64,000 nucleotides of DNA. Origin: Globisporangium splendens. Lineage: Eukaryota; Oomycota; Peronosporomycetes; Pythiales; Pythiaceae. This document shows, one piece after another, positions 23,209 to 34,972 of the stretch (the stretch's first letter is position 1; each line of letters starts with the position of its first letter). The stretch spans positions 62,001 through 126,000 of the forward strand of contig VFIW01000062.1 of the NCBI GenBank assembly GCA_006386115.1. The letters are read 5' to 3'. Both the position numbers and the translations under genes were made by a program. The notes under the pieces are model-generated. The model had not been told where the DNA came from. It made no database searches and saw only the letters and a program-made list of their open reading frames with translations.

Positions 23209-24582
23209 TTAACGTCCTTTTCGTTTTCGGGTAGACAGGTGCTTGGCCAAGAGCGACGCATGCTTCTCCAATTCGCGCGCATGTGTGTGCTGCATGATCT
23301 TGATCTGTCGGTGTAGCTGCTTCCTCTTGACGTCTACTGTGTCTCTCGCCAGTGTCATATTTGCGAGCTGCTTCTCGAGGTCGAGCACTTGTTGCTTTTT
23401 CATGTGGAGTTCGTTCGTAAGTCCATGCCTCACCGCAAGTGTGACGTCGAGATGCTCTTCTTGCTCGTGGTACTTGGTCGTGAACGTTGCGTTCTTCCGC
23501 TCGAGCGTTTTCGTCGTTTTCGCGAGCGCAGCCTCCAACTGGTTCATCGTCTGCTTGTCATTCTTCCGCTGGGTCTCCAGTTGGATGATCTTGTTCTGCG
23601 CTGACACGATTCTCATATCCTTTTGATTCTGTCGGATCGCTAGTTCGTACGCGTGCTCCTGAACAGCAAGCAACGTGGACTCGGCCGTTTTCATCTCAGC
23701 TCTCAACGATTCACGAGTCTCGGAAACCAATTGGCGAAGCACACCATGTAAGCGATGAACCTCACGTAGGTTGTGCTAGAATCTGGCACGGTTGTGCCTT
23801 TCTTCTTGGCGGAACTGGTGGCGCATCCGATCGATGCTGGAATGCTGGTCTTCGCGCTCCAGCAGCAATCCATTCACTTGCTGCGTCAAGCCACTCACCT
23901 GGTGCTTCAACTGCTCGCAGCGAGACATCCACTCGTGTGCCTCGTGTTCCAGCTCCGCTTGCTTGGCATCGAAATCGCGTAACGCGTGTTCATATTGCTC
24001 TTCCCAATCCGACAAGTATTGGATCTCGTCGCGGTCGCGACTTTGCTCAGTCTGGAGAGTCCGGCATTTCGATTCGAGCTGCTTGTTTGCGTCTTGCAAT
24101 TCTTGGCAAGAGACCACTACTCTCGCATGTTGCGCTTGCAACTCCATGTTGCTCTTCATCAGCGACCCGATCTGCTGCTTCCAGAGCTCCGTCTCTTGCA
24201 TAAACAGCGCTTGCTGATGCTGTAATTCGCTTTCTTTTTCTTTCGTCACTGCCGCCTTTTCCAGCGCGACCTCTCCATCGCGTAGCAGCAATTTCGTGTA
24301 ATAGCTTTCCTTGACGCTCGCAAGTTGCCGCGCAAACAGATCACTCGTTTGCTCGGTCGCTGCGATTTTTTGCTCCAAATCTGAAATGGTCGCACGCGCT
24401 GCCTGCAAATCTGTCTGAAGTTTGTCCTTGCCCTGCTCCAATTGGGTCACTTTCGCCTTCATTGCGGCCAGTGCCTCCGCATCCGCTTTCGCTTTTTCTC
24501 GGGCTTCACTTGCTTCTGCTTCCCGCTCAGCAGCAGCAGTCTCCACTAGCGCTACCAAGCGCATTGCTTCTGCAGACGGCAT
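23209..24582 (-). CDS. Long coiled-coil protein, interrupted by an in-frame TAG
   Basis: From the ATG at 24582 (preceded in frame by a TAA) the frame runs 458 codons to a TAA at 23209, broken only by a TAG at 23776-23778. Both sides are heptad-rich coiled coil dense in Glu, Gln, Lys and Leu (for example KLQTDLQAARATISDLEQK before, and ALAKTTKTLERK after), with no other domain. The same frame and character on both sides show one ancestral gene. Either the TAG is a nonsense mutation or sequence error, giving a 268-aa product, or it sits in a small unrecognised intron: TTCTAG before CAC would serve as a 3' splice site, but I find no good donor. The role is unknown; such proteins are often structural, in centrosome, flagellum or vesicle tethering. 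The upstream neighbour gene ends 9 bp before this ATG. Confidence 0.65.
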
Positions 24583-24591
24583 CGTGACGGA

Positions 24592-25151
24592 TTAAACACA
24601 CGATGCAGGCTCAGACGGACGCTTCGTTCTCGTCTTCCTGCACAACATTGGAGAACAACATAAGCGAGAAGCACATGGTGGAACTGAGAATGTAAGCCAC
24701 CATGTGCATACTTGACAGACATAGACGCCGAGCGCGTTCTTGGACTTCGAGCAATCTACGATCACAATGCTAATCAGTCGACGATTTGGTTCCCTCACCA
24801 TCAACTTGCACAACGACCTGCTTTTACTTACCGTTCGAGTTGGTGGCAACGGCATTGACGCTGGGTTAATGCGAGACGACAGATCCAAGCGAAACTCCAC
24901 TCTAGATGGGTCAAACAACCAAGAGAATGAACACACACCAACATCGGCATTAACATCGCATTTTTACCAGCTTTCTCAAGGCTAAATGCTATGAAAGTGA
25001 CAAGCACATACCCTTTCGATGGCTTTGGGGCGCCGATATGGCGATCCTCGTCGCCTTCCTCGAGAAACGCAAACACCTGGTGGTCGTCCACATCGTCAAA
25101 GTTGATCTCACTGCTGGAGCTCGACTCGGTTCGTGACGGGCAACGGATCAT
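24592..25151 (-). CDS. Small four-exon gene, acidic and Ser-rich protein (99 aa)
   Basis: Exons by frame and splice signals: 25151-25012, 24901-24832, 24755-24712, 24637-24592. Donors are GTATGT, GTAAGT and GTATGC; acceptors end TAG, TAG and CAG. The joined frame gives 99 aa: a Ser-rich start (SRTESSSSS), an acidic segment (FDDVDDHQVFAFLEEGDED) and a basic tail (RTRSASMSVKKTRTKR). No domain is recognised; it looks disordered. The TAA stop lies in frame 9 bp before the ATG of the coiled-coil gene on the same strand, which is extremely close for two separate eukaryotic genes. The two may share one transcript, or this could be the 5' part of one gene whose splicing I have not resolved. Confidence 0.5.
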
Positions 25152-25406
25152 GGTCTCTCCACCCCTGCGCAAATTCAGCAATTGCTGGACACCAGCTCAC
25201 GCTTTGGCAGTGATGCTTTGGTTCTGATGTGGCGAGGAACCTAATATCGTTCGTTGCTGGACTGGCGCAGAGCGTATGAGATGGTCGTCGATACGCGCTG
25301 CTGCTTCGAGATTGTGAAACCACCCGCTGTATTTATAAAAAAATGGATAGAATAGCCCGTACCTGCTGAAAAGTGGCTGCTTCCAAATGCCTTTTCCTCT
25401 GTAAAT

Positions 25407-28312
25407 TTACTTGACGATCCGCTGAATTGTCGGTCCATACGTCAGCGACGACGTGCGCGACTTCTTCGTGCGGTGGCGGCGATACTTTTGCGGACCGTCC
25501 ACCATGTCGCTCATGAGCGTCTTGCGCTCGATGGCCGAGTCGTCCCAGGACGAACCAAACTGCTGTTTGCGATTCACACGCAGACTTCCAGCACCACCGA
25601 CATCACTGCTCGGCGTCGATGCACCAGAAGCAGCAACTCTGGTTTTTTGTTTGGTGTTCTCATCCTGCGCACTCGACGCTTGATTCTCCATTCGCCAGAA
25701 CCACTCGCGATGATCCGCACGCTCCTTGCATGCCGCCACGCAGCGAAAGAGGAGTCGAAGCAGGTAGAAGGTGATGATGAACGCCGAGAGCACGAGCGCG
25801 CACAGAATGCCTGCCTTCATCGTCGTGATCACCTCGCGGACCACAAGCATTTCATTCTTCACACAAATCAAGGGACACGAGAGAATGGTGAGATAAGCAT
25901 GTGCCAACGGCGAACAGCGCAATTCGCAACACAAATCGCAATGCGTACATACCCAGAGCGCAATGTTCTCACGCTGCAGTTCTTCCAGGATGCGTCCATA
26001 CCGATTCAAGGTGCTATCCTTCCCAGAGAGCTCTTTCGTCACGGTGCCTTTCTGCAGTATTCAAAGAGAAAACCAACCAACTTCAGTGCTCAAATTCAAG
26101 GGACACTTGTGTCTGGATGCAACCAAGCTCACCAGATCTGTCAGCAACGTGCGGATATCCTTCAGCTGCTCCGTCAGCGCGTCTTGCTTCATCTAGAGAC
26201 GTTGCAAGCAAACAGAGAGACTTAGGCACGCATCTCCTCACCAACTGCCATCTTTTGCGTGTATCACTCACCTGTAAGTCGCGGGTAGCAGCACGCTGTT
26301 GCTGCTGAAACTCTTCCATTTGCCTGCCGAAAACGCTTTGATTCAACTCCAGTGCTTGAACTGATAGCAAACAGAATAAAACCACTAAGTGACTGCAACA
26401 CAACACAACCAACCAGCTGACGACTTACTTTTCTTGGTAATGCGAACGAAGATGCTCTCCAAACGACCCAGTCCTTGTGGTGGAGCACCAGAATTGATAC
26501 TCGCGACGGGCAATGGCGGAGACACTGACGCTGTCGTTGGGGCAGCCGTCTTGTTCGCCTTTGCGCCTTCCCCATCTGCACTCGTCGTTCCTGGGGACGA
26601 GCTATTCGTCCCTGGACGAGGCGGTTCGTTCACAGAGCCACGACCCGCAGCGTCCTCACTTTGCTCTTTTCGCTCCGTCGATGTCGTGTGATGATCTAGT
26701 CCAGCAAGGACAGCATCCGCTTCGGCCAGCAGGCTGGCATGGTCATCAAATTGATCCAGGCTGCACATATCGTGGTTGCGATGGTACTGGAGCCGCTGCT
26801 TGTCATCGTACATTGCAGTGGCATCGACGAGCCTTTTTCCCATTTGGCAGTGTCCCGTTCCGACAAGATCGTCACCAGGAGGTGCGGAAGAAGCATCTGC
26901 TGCTGATGGTGGAAGCGACGGTGACGAATCTACAGCTAGCGTGTCAGGAAGCACCGTCTCGGCATCGATACTTTTCTCTAACTGCGAGATCACTTGCGTG
27001 AACGTTCGGCCAAAGACCCTATCAGATACAACACGAAGACACAATCAGCACGCGCCTGGGAGCCACTTTCTCATGCACACAGCCACACAAACGTACTTGA
27101 GCTGACTGAGCGTGCAGTAATACTCAGAGCCGTAGTGCGAGAAGAACCGCAGCTTGATGTACCGGACGTGGTACTGCGAGTCCAAGTGGAACACTTGCTC
27201 GCCGTTCGAGTACGCCGCTGTGAAGTTCCCCAGCACAAACCACGTATCTGTCGGGTAATTGACACTCCCCAACACGATAAAGCCCTTGACGGGCGACGAA
27301 AACTTCTCGTAGTTGGCGATCGCGATCGCGTCGGCGTGCACGTCCTCCGAGAGACTCACGACGACCCATTTGCGCGTCTTCTCGCACGGGATCAACATGT
27401 ACCGGTCCTTGTCGGGCACCAGCAGGTTTGTTGGGCTCTTGGTCTCGGGCGACGAGTCCAGGATCGTCGCGCCGGCGTCCAGCGACGCGTAGTTCTGGCG
27501 CCGCCCGCCGCTGTCCTTGTCCTCGATCTCAAACAGACTCGACGGCAGATCGATACTCTCGAAGTCATCTTCAATGTAGTCACCACGGATGCTCACGCCG
27601 CCTCGTCCCTAGTTAAACATTCAATGAGAAATTCAACCATATTAGACAGCTTGCCAGGACAAAGACGCATGCACACCATGCCATTCTGTACCTCGTCAGC
27701 TTGCAACTCGGTCACTTGCACGGGCTTGGCAGCAGCACCTGGAGCGTTGTGAGAAGTACCAGTCGAAGCAAGCGTTCCATCGACGTTGATGATCTTTTCC
27801 GCCGGTGCATCTCTCATGGGATCTTGTCCAGAGACGTCGCCTTTCGCAGCGCTGTCTGCTTCCACAACACGTGGCACAGTAGTCGATGCCCCAACGGCTT
27901 GCCCTTCGCGCTCAGAGACACCGCTCCCACTACGCGATCCAGCACCGTGTCCTACCGTATTAATCTTGAAAGCAGCATCAGTACCGCCTTCAATCCCAGG
28001 CGCAGCAGTTTGACTTGCAGTAGTGTGGACCGGTGCACTGCCCGACGGCAACACATGCGCTGTATCAATGACCCCAGCACCAACGGCCGCAGCGCCAGCA
28101 GAAGGAGATGACGGAGGTAGCGGTGGCGGTCGTGCACCAGCACCAGTGGCTGGGGTCTTTGAAGTCGTTGAGCTCGATTTCGCGGCACCACCTGCGGAAA
28201 ACGAAGCAGCCACGTTCGCGGTGCTGGTTGGCGCGCTCGCAGTCGACGCGTCGTCGGGTGTCACGATGCCCTGGCTACAGAGCGGGATGCAACTCAGAAG
28301 CAGAACGGCCAT
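25407..28312 (-). CDS. SUN-domain membrane protein, SUCO/SLP1-like
   Basis: Seven exons inferred: 28312-27692, 27608-27097, 27018-26429, 26360-26272, 26192-26133, 26051-25953, 25856-25407, joining in frame to about 806 aa. Six introns have GT donors such as GTACAG, GTACGT, GTAAGT, GTGAGT; the last acceptor (AAG) is the weakest. Residues 1-15 are a short signal peptide (MAVLLLSCIPLCSQG), followed by an Ala/Ser/Pro/Thr-rich linker. A SUN domain lies at about 244-382 (NYASLDAGA, NLLVPDKDRYMLIPC, FSHYGSEYYCTLSQLKVFG). Then come a low-complexity part, a coiled coil near 580-657 and one membrane helix near 672-695 (AGILCALVLSAFIITFYLL) with a basic cytoplasmic tail. A mid-protein SUN domain followed by a C-terminal helix is the SUCO/SLP1/Osteopotentia layout, in which SUN faces the ER or perinuclear lumen. 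Probable role is in endoplasmic reticulum or nuclear-envelope organisation. Confidence 0.85.
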
Positions 28313-30602
28313 CCATATAGTGAGCGCCCTCGTGCGCTGCTGCTTCGGCGCATTTTCATTTCGACGCGTGCTTTCTTGGTTTTTGTTCTTTCGCTTTTGG
28401 GATGGGGTTTTCTTGGATGTTTGTAACGAGTCATCAATCCATCATCGGGTAATTGTTTAGTGTGTCGCAAGAGCACAGCGTTAATTGAGGAAATGATGCC
28501 CAAAATGTTCGTAAATAACAGCATACATCTAAATTGATAATGCGCGGTATATTGTGCAAGTATATCGATTTGCTAAAGTTATAGTACCGAACCGCTGTCG
28601 GTTTATGGTCCGAACTGTAAAAACGGGGATGACCGTGTGCTGCATAAAGAACGTGTTTAATTATTGTTTGCTATGGACACTGTACTTTTCGCACTTACGG
28701 TACTGCACACAGCACAATGCAGTGAAGCTGCCAAGTTTCAAGTTTCGGGTGGTCGTATGGAGACATGTATGGGAGCAATTTGGTTGGCTGGAACAGAAAT
28801 TCCAACAATAATTCTTGAACCAACCGACACTTAATGTCAGATCAGACACAGAAACCCCAACGAATCCAGAAGTTTTCTTTTCTGTGCATTCAGATCAGAT
28901 CTTCTGCACTGTTGAATGGCTGTCAGCAAATGGCTTCTAGTAGCCATTTGTAGTAGCAAATCAGCCGACTCTCGGCCTCTACACGCTTTCTTTGAAGTCT
29001 TTTGCATTCAGGTACACCAATAGGGTGAGCTGAGCTCACTTCGCTCTTTTGAAGAATCGAGAAGTGCCGTTTCTAACTGAGCACTCATCCATCTGGTCCT
29101 CGTTTGTCTAGGGTGCTGTGCTGGCGCTGTGAGCATGCATCCTCGTTCACCAATGACAGCGCACCGTCTATTCTTTTCTTTCGAGAGTCCCATTTGTAAA
29201 TCCTCCCTCACTTCACGTCGCCAGGTGTTTAAAAAATCGGAGCTGCACCTCTTCCTGTGGATCTGATTGATGCGATTCCTCATCTCGCGCCCCTCTCCCT
29301 CGCGTAACCGCTTTGGCTACGCTTTCCGTTTCCCGAGAGCTCCCACTATGCGAGCGTCTGCAATGGGGCGACGCGCAGTGACGCCAGTCCGAAATGGTCC
29401 CTATTTCGGCCACGCTTGCGGGCAACAAACCAGTCGAAAGCGGGAGGAGGCGACTGCAGCAGAAAAGACAGAGTGTGCGATTTGGGCAAGTGGAGTCCAG
29501 ACAAAGCAGCCACCCGCGCCAACAGATCCAGTCTCTTCTCGCGCTTGCTGCTTGCCTGCTTGCTTGCCTGCCTGCCTGCCTGCCTTACTTGACTGGATTG
29601 ACTGCCTGCGTGTCATGGCGTGCGAGGCGGACTGGCAGAAAGAGCGCTTTCCCATTGACACGCACGCCAGAAAGCACGTCCCTCTCGCTCGCTGCACTGC
29701 AATTAGACTGGAGTTGGGTCCATCGAGCAACCTGTCGATCAGAGAGAAGCGCCGGGCGATTGGATAAATGGATGGATACTTGAAGGAAAGGAGGAATGGA
29801 TGGCGGCTTTGCGCGAGCGTTTCGTTCCAGATTTGCTTCAAGCCGGATCGCAAATCTGGGGAACGCTTTTGGCTGCCAGCCCATAGATTTGTTTGCATTC
29901 TCATGGCATTTTTTGGTGGCTGGTTTGCTTCTACGAGCTTGCTAATATTTACTAACACTTGTGGTTACTATGCGGAAAAGAAACGGAGCAGCGCGATCTT
30001 TTCTCTGTATCCAAGTCGCTGCTGCTGCCTGGTGTTTTTTTGTTTCTGTGATTTTTTGATGGGGGCGAGCCATAGAAATGCGCACAAACGCTAATGCATG
30101 AGCTAATTGGGTGTCGCAGCCGCACGAAACGAGGCAAAAGTGCAGGTTGAGTCGCTCGCCGACACGAACGCTGGGAAAAAGGATACAGCTGGCTGCACGC
30201 GAGCATGCGCTATTTATTGCTTGCGGAAATGCAAATGCACATCGAGTCGTAATGACGATATGCTAATGGAGTTGCGTGATTACTGAGCTGTAAATGGAGA
30301 CATGCAATAGATATGGAGGCGTTCGTTGTTGAACCAATAGATCGGTTGTGGATGTCGCTGAACGAAGCTGCAGCATGGAAACGACCGAGTTGCAGAATCA
30401 ATGGAGTTGCGGTGGTTGTTGTGGAACCAATAATTGACCACTTGTGCGTGTGATGTTCATCGGACAATAAATTAATCTTGCTTTTTACAACTATGTCCTG
30501 CAAGCTGCGCTGTTCGCACAGGAGTCAGTGCTTGCGCTCCTTCGGTTCGTGTGTGTGTCTCTCTCTATCCGTAACTATTAACATATCTTGTGCTTTGCCG
30601 AT
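28313..30602. other. Intergenic region, no gene recognised
   Basis: About 2.3 kb of short, overlapping open frames without domains. It contains a TTGC/CTGC microsatellite at 29544-29586. It includes the SUN gene's 5' region and the 3' region of the START-like gene. Confidence 0.55.
29544..29586. repeat. TGCT/TGCC tetranucleotide microsatellite
   Basis: Tandem TTGC and CTGC units, seen as repeated CTTGCCTG steps. Simple sequence with no coding value. Confidence 0.9.
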
Positions 30603-31970
30603 TTAAATATGGAACACGGGACCAACAACCTGGTTCTCCCACTTCATGTGCGAGCACACCATCTCCGTGGCCATCGCCTCGGCCTCTTCTCGCGAAGGGT
30701 ACGCGAACTGACCGCACGAAGAGATCGCGAACGCGCCATCGGACTTGGCCTCGTGGATCTGCCACATGCTGCAGTCCATCCATCGCACGTTCTCGCTCGA
30801 CGAAGCCGCCGGGTTCATCGAGCACAGTCCGATCAGCACGCGATTGTCCGAGAGCTCCACATGGTACGACACCGCAAGCACACGGTCAACTCGCGTCGCA
30901 TCCTTGCTGGTCACGTCGTACAGCACCACCGCTGCATTTGCCGACAGCTTCTTCAGCACCCGCACCTTCGCCGAGCCGCAGACCACACGTGAGAGCTGCT
31001 CCGAGGAGCTCATGCACTCCCGGGTCTTACGCATGATGTCGCGCATGCTGGCAGACTTGCACTCCTTCTCGAACGAGTACGAGACCGTGTGGCTCTCGTT
31101 GATCGCACTCTTGTGAGCCCAGCCCATGATTTCCTTGGCGTCGCCTGCAACGGAGAAGTCTGTCGCGCGCTTCGTAGCTTCCGTGATAGCATCGGCACAA
31201 GCTTGCTCGTTCACGGAGGCAACGATCTTTTCAGCGTCGTTCAGCTCACCACTCATATGGTCCATGAACGACGCGCTCTGCTGGGTGGTGCTCGTCGTTT
31301 CCTTGACCAATTGCGCGTTCATCTTCGACAGACCTTGCGTGATGCGCTGAAGCTTCTCAATCGCGTGCACGAGCTTGACCTTTCCGACGTTCACAGCAGA
31401 GTCTTCCGAGCCGCCGTTCAAGCGGTGGCAGCGCGTGTAGTACATCTTGGTCAAAGCTTCGACTTTCGAGCGCAGCGTGATCAAAGTCTTTTCCGCGTCC
31501 GTGTTCGCGCGCTCGATCGGGCTAGGCGATGCAGGTCGAGGAGCACCGGCCTTGACCTTCTTCGTCTCCTCCGATTTCACCGGGGAACTCTGGAACGGGT
31601 CAATCGCTTCCAAGTAGAACGCCTCCATGGCATCCTTCTCGTCGAACAGGAACTGGTTCAAGAACGTCGCATCCGAGCCGATCGGCGAGAGCAGGACGCT
31701 GGTGGCGTCGTCCGCGCTGAGCATCAACTCGTCGGCCTTCAGCGCCAAACCACCGTCCGTGATCGAGATGTCGCTGATCTGGAAGTCCTTCTCGGAGATC
31801 ATGGCGTCGTCCACGATGATCTTGAGCGGCTCCATCGCGATCGCCGCGCCGTTGCCATTCAGGAACATCTCCTGGATCATCGAGATCTCCTCGTTCGTGA
31901 ACACGGACGCGTCAGACGACGACGCGCCAGCAGAAGCGGTCGTTGGGGTTATCATCTCCACAAAGCTCAT
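30603..31970 (-). CDS. START-like domain protein without basic region
   Basis: Single exon, 455 aa, ATG at 31970. The N-terminal 150 residues are acidic and Ser-rich (SDASVFTNEEISMIQEMF), a possible activation-like segment. A coiled-coil stretch follows (about 165-225), then a C-terminal domain of the oomycete START-like type (MGWAHKSAINESHTVSYSF, later VDRVLAVSYHVELSDNRVLIGLCSM and RWMDCSMWQIHEAKSDG). It has the same overall plan as the four basic/START-like proteins at 41-59 kb but lacks a basic region and introns, so it is a diverged relative rather than a copy. Ligand and location are unknown; START folds usually bind lipids. The upstream 350 bp are rich in CT and CTTC repeats. Confidence 0.7.
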   Translation of the reverse strand: MSFVEMITPTTASAGASSSDASVFTNEEISMIQEMFLNGNGAAIAMEPLKIIVDDAMISEKDFQISDISITDGGLALKADELMLSADDATSVLLSPIGSDATFLNQFLFDEKDAMEAFYLEAIDPFQSSPVKSEETKKVKAGAPRPASPSPIERANTDAEKTLITLRSKVEALTKMYYTRCHRLNGGSEDSAVNVGKVKLVHAIEKLQRITQGLSKMNAQLVKETTSTTQQSASFMDHMSGELNDAEKIVASVNEQACADAITEATKRATDFSVAGDAKEIMGWAHKSAINESHTVSYSFEKECKSASMRDIMRKTRECMSSSEQLSRVVCGSAKVRVLKKLSANAAVVLYDVTSKDATRVDRVLAVSYHVELSDNRVLIGLCSMNPAASSSENVRWMDCSMWQIHEAKSDGAFAISSCGQFAYPSREEAEAMATEMVCSHMKWENQVVGPVFHI

Positions 31971-34097
31971 GGTGTGTGTTTATGTATGTGTATACACGCA
32001 GGTCGCAGCGCGCACTTGTGCTCGGCTGTGCAAAATACCAACTGCAGCAGCGATTGTGCGCGGCGGCGGATGCAGCAGCTCTTGAAAGAAGAGTGAGCGC
32101 GTCTCTCTCTCTCTCACTTTCAAATGGTGATACAGAGTACGGTACGGTCCATCCCCATGTGCTGCTCTTTCTCTGCGCTCCCTTCCTTCCTTCCTTCCTT
32201 TCACCTTTCCTTCCTCCTTCCAGCTGGCGACTCCTCTCTGTCATCCAAATGCCACTCACCCCGTCACTCGCCCATGGAACATTAACGGGACGGAGAGCGA
32301 TGGTGCGCGGGTAGACGGGCCAGACGAGTGAGTGTGTGAGTGCGCGTGTGTTTGGAGGAACGCCGGACGCTCGCTGTTCTGTTTGCCTCGCGTCGAAAAA
32401 AACAAGGAGCTCTTCGCTTTTCTTCCTTCCGTCCAAAACGCTACTTTCTATTTATCTGCCCAAACATTCTTGTGTTTTTGTTTTTTGTCTAAACCGCAGC
32501 AGCGTCAATAGAAACGATGCGCAAAGTGCATGTGCAAATAGCACTGCGCCGACAGTGACGACGACGAAATGTATCATGAAAGGTGGGAGAACGCAGAGCG
32601 TGTTTATTCGACCAAGAGAGAGAGAGATACAGTGTTGGCCTCAACACTTTCGGAGAGACTGTGAACGAAAGCCCGAATTTTCTGGTGCGCTGCTTTGTCA
32701 AGGCCAGGCTTGTGAAGGCACAGAACGTGAGTGGATGAAACGTTTCCACACTTCTACACGCTGGCCGTTTCAAGCAATCCTGTCGTGTCGTACAGTATGC
32801 TTGCTTTGGTGTGAGGCAGGCAGCAAGTCGTCGGGAGCTTGAGACGAACGGCGAGGACGCTCACGAGACGCATGATCTCTCTCAGATGAAAACGGGAAAG
32901 TCGAGCGCACGTACGTGTCACCGGTCGTCGACGTGCGCTCCCTCATTCGCTCGCTCTTCTGACCGATCGTACTGTACTGTAGGTATCAATGCAGCATCGC
33001 TGTTGACTGCACAAGTCGAACCCAGAATTGAACCAATTGCCAGAGTGAATGTGCCACAAAGTGGCGTGAACACAGTTGCATCGTCGCTTGATCCGTTGAC
33101 AAAGTGCGTGTACTCGAGCAGAGTCCCACTGTCTACCCGAGAGTGGGTCACCTCAGTCGGCTCTCTCTTTACGGCGAAGGAAACAACATCGGCAGAGCAA
33201 GAATGGACGAGTCAAACGTTGAAGCTGCGAGTACAAACTGACAAAAGTGGGGGCGTTCACTGCAGCGTCCAACTTTGGTTTCATTTGCAAAAATCGAACG
33301 TTTCAGGATCTCAGATCGAAACCAATAGGGCATCTCCAAGTGTAAAAAAAGCAACCAAAGTCCCCATTCCGTCATTTTCCACCGACTCGGTACATCTGTG
33401 CCGTACCATATGGTAGTGCAAGTGGCGTGATGAGATTAGCATGGAGGGATATCAGAAGCGCTGTTTGGCATGTTGAATTTCTTGTCGAGACTCTCCGTCA
33501 AAAAGCCACGACGTGGAGCTCAGCCCACTCACCTGTCACCGTTTTGCAGAAAGGCAACCCCACTTACATGGCGAAAAATGCCGTCGCGAACTCGCAAGGC
33601 TCACAGCGCTTTTGCGCACGAGTGGCGTACAGTGGGAGTGAACTTCAGCATGCTCGCTGAGTTGTGGTAAGAACTCGAAATGCATTCACGCCACACAGTA
33701 GCAAAGCCAATGGCAGCATGGATGTCCAGTGCGTTTCAGCATTCCAAAATGCTTGGATTTTGTAGCCTCAGTAAATAGCTTCGATAATGCAGTTGGTAGG
33801 ATATTGATACCCGCACTTTAACTGGAGAGGATGGTGTGACGTTCACTCCAAGTTAACTGCTCTCGAGATTGCTCATGAGCGTTTCGTCAGCCTAGAGAGT
33901 ATGTGTGTGCCTTCTAATCACGATCAGGTGGTCTTGAACACTGCACAAAGCATCTGAACAAGAAAACGAGATCAGGCGCTCGATGCATGACCAGGTTGTG
34001 CTCGCTGAGCGTTTCTTGCAATCGTGCAGACTCGAATTACCAGCCGAAACACTGGCCCCTTGAGGCGGACTCGGGGCGAAAGTTACATACACGCAAA
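31971..34097. other. Gene-poor stretch with pyrimidine repeats
   Basis: The 5' flank of the START-like gene contains (CT)n at 32102-32117 and (CTTC)n at 32182-32200, then mixed sequence with only short frames. I see no gene. Confidence 0.5.
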
Positions 34098-34367
34098 ATG
34101 GTTGCTTCAACGACTCGAAACAACTCAGATACTAAATCAACATTACTGAGCGAAAACGGGTCATTTGACTCCTTGGCAAATGAAAAGGGGGATTTTGAGT
34201 CTGGAACTAAAATCTCATCGCCGAGCTGGTTGCCAACAATATCAGACCAATCGCTGCACTGTTCATTTGCTGAGGTTATGATACATTTACTCAAGCACAC
34301 ATTGAAAATCGACAATCGTGCTGCAGACACAATATTTGGCACTGAATCTGCGAAGTCTTTTTTCTAA
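34098..34367 (+). CDS. Short open frame of unknown identity (89 aa)
   Basis: ATG to TAA encoding 89 aa, Ser/Asn-rich at the start (MVASTTRNNSDTKSTLLSENG), then more ordered (SFAEVMIHLLKHTLKID). No family is recognised and there is no signal peptide. The opposite strand is also open over much of it, so it could be chance. It is kept because it is the only orderly frame in several kilobases. Confidence 0.25.
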   Translation: MVASTTRNNSDTKSTLLSENGSFDSLANEKGDFESGTKISSPSWLPTISDQSLHCSFAEVMIHLLKHTLKIDNRAADTIFGTESAKSFF

Positions 34368-34670
34368 ATTGTCTCGGAGCGTGTTTGAGTTACTCAGCCA
34401 TTCTCGACTAAAAGCAATGCCCCTTTTCCATACTGTACGAGTTTCGGAACCGGTCGGATAATTCGCGTCAAATATGCTCTGTTTGGTGCAGACCGTGTTC
34501 GCGCACAACGCAGTTTTGGCAGAATAGCCATTGTGAAAACGTGATCACAGAGAATGGTCTCATTCTGAAAGAGACGTTTTGCAATTAATGAGTTCGCGCA
34601 TCCCAAGTCCATTTTTCAACGCTCAGTGCGTCCTCTTTAATAACGCAACCACAGAACGCAGGTTGGTCGA

Positions 34671-34796
34671 GAAAACGACGTTTCGAAAACTCAAGGGTCG
34701 GTGCTATTTTTGAAAATGATCATTTTGATCCCAAATCGGTGTGTGTTTGGGATCGTCGTGTTCGCGGAGTCAACTTTGGTCCGAAACGTCGTTTTC
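34671..34796. repeat. Fold-back (nested inverted repeat) sequence
   Basis: An exact 15-bp inverted repeat (34671-34685 with 34782-34796, GAAAACGACGTTTCG and its complement) encloses a perfect 14-bp palindrome AAAATGATCATTTT (34713-34726) and a hairpin with a 9-bp stem and 10-nt loop (34727-34735 with 34746-34754, GATCCCAAA/TTTGGGATC). It may be a fold-back or MITE remnant. Confidence 0.75.
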
Positions 34797-34935
34797 AGCC
34801 CCAACTGGTCATTTTGAACCGTGCGCGCGAAGACGACCTCAGTCTGTTCAAATGAATGCCTCAAAAGTTAGAGGGACATTCAATCAGAAAATGATGAGGC
34901 GTATCGGCCTTTCTCGTCACAGACTTCCCCTTTTT

Positions 34936-34939
<4 letters not shown>

Positions 34940-34969
<30 letters not shown>
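34940..34969. repeat. (CT)n microsatellite
   Basis: About fifteen uninterrupted CT units. Confidence 0.95.

Positions 34970-34972
<3 letters not shown>

Noticed and set aside
29401..29958. A 185-codon minus-strand frame
   Set aside because: It crosses a microsatellite, overlaps open frames on the other strand and shows no domain or splice structure.
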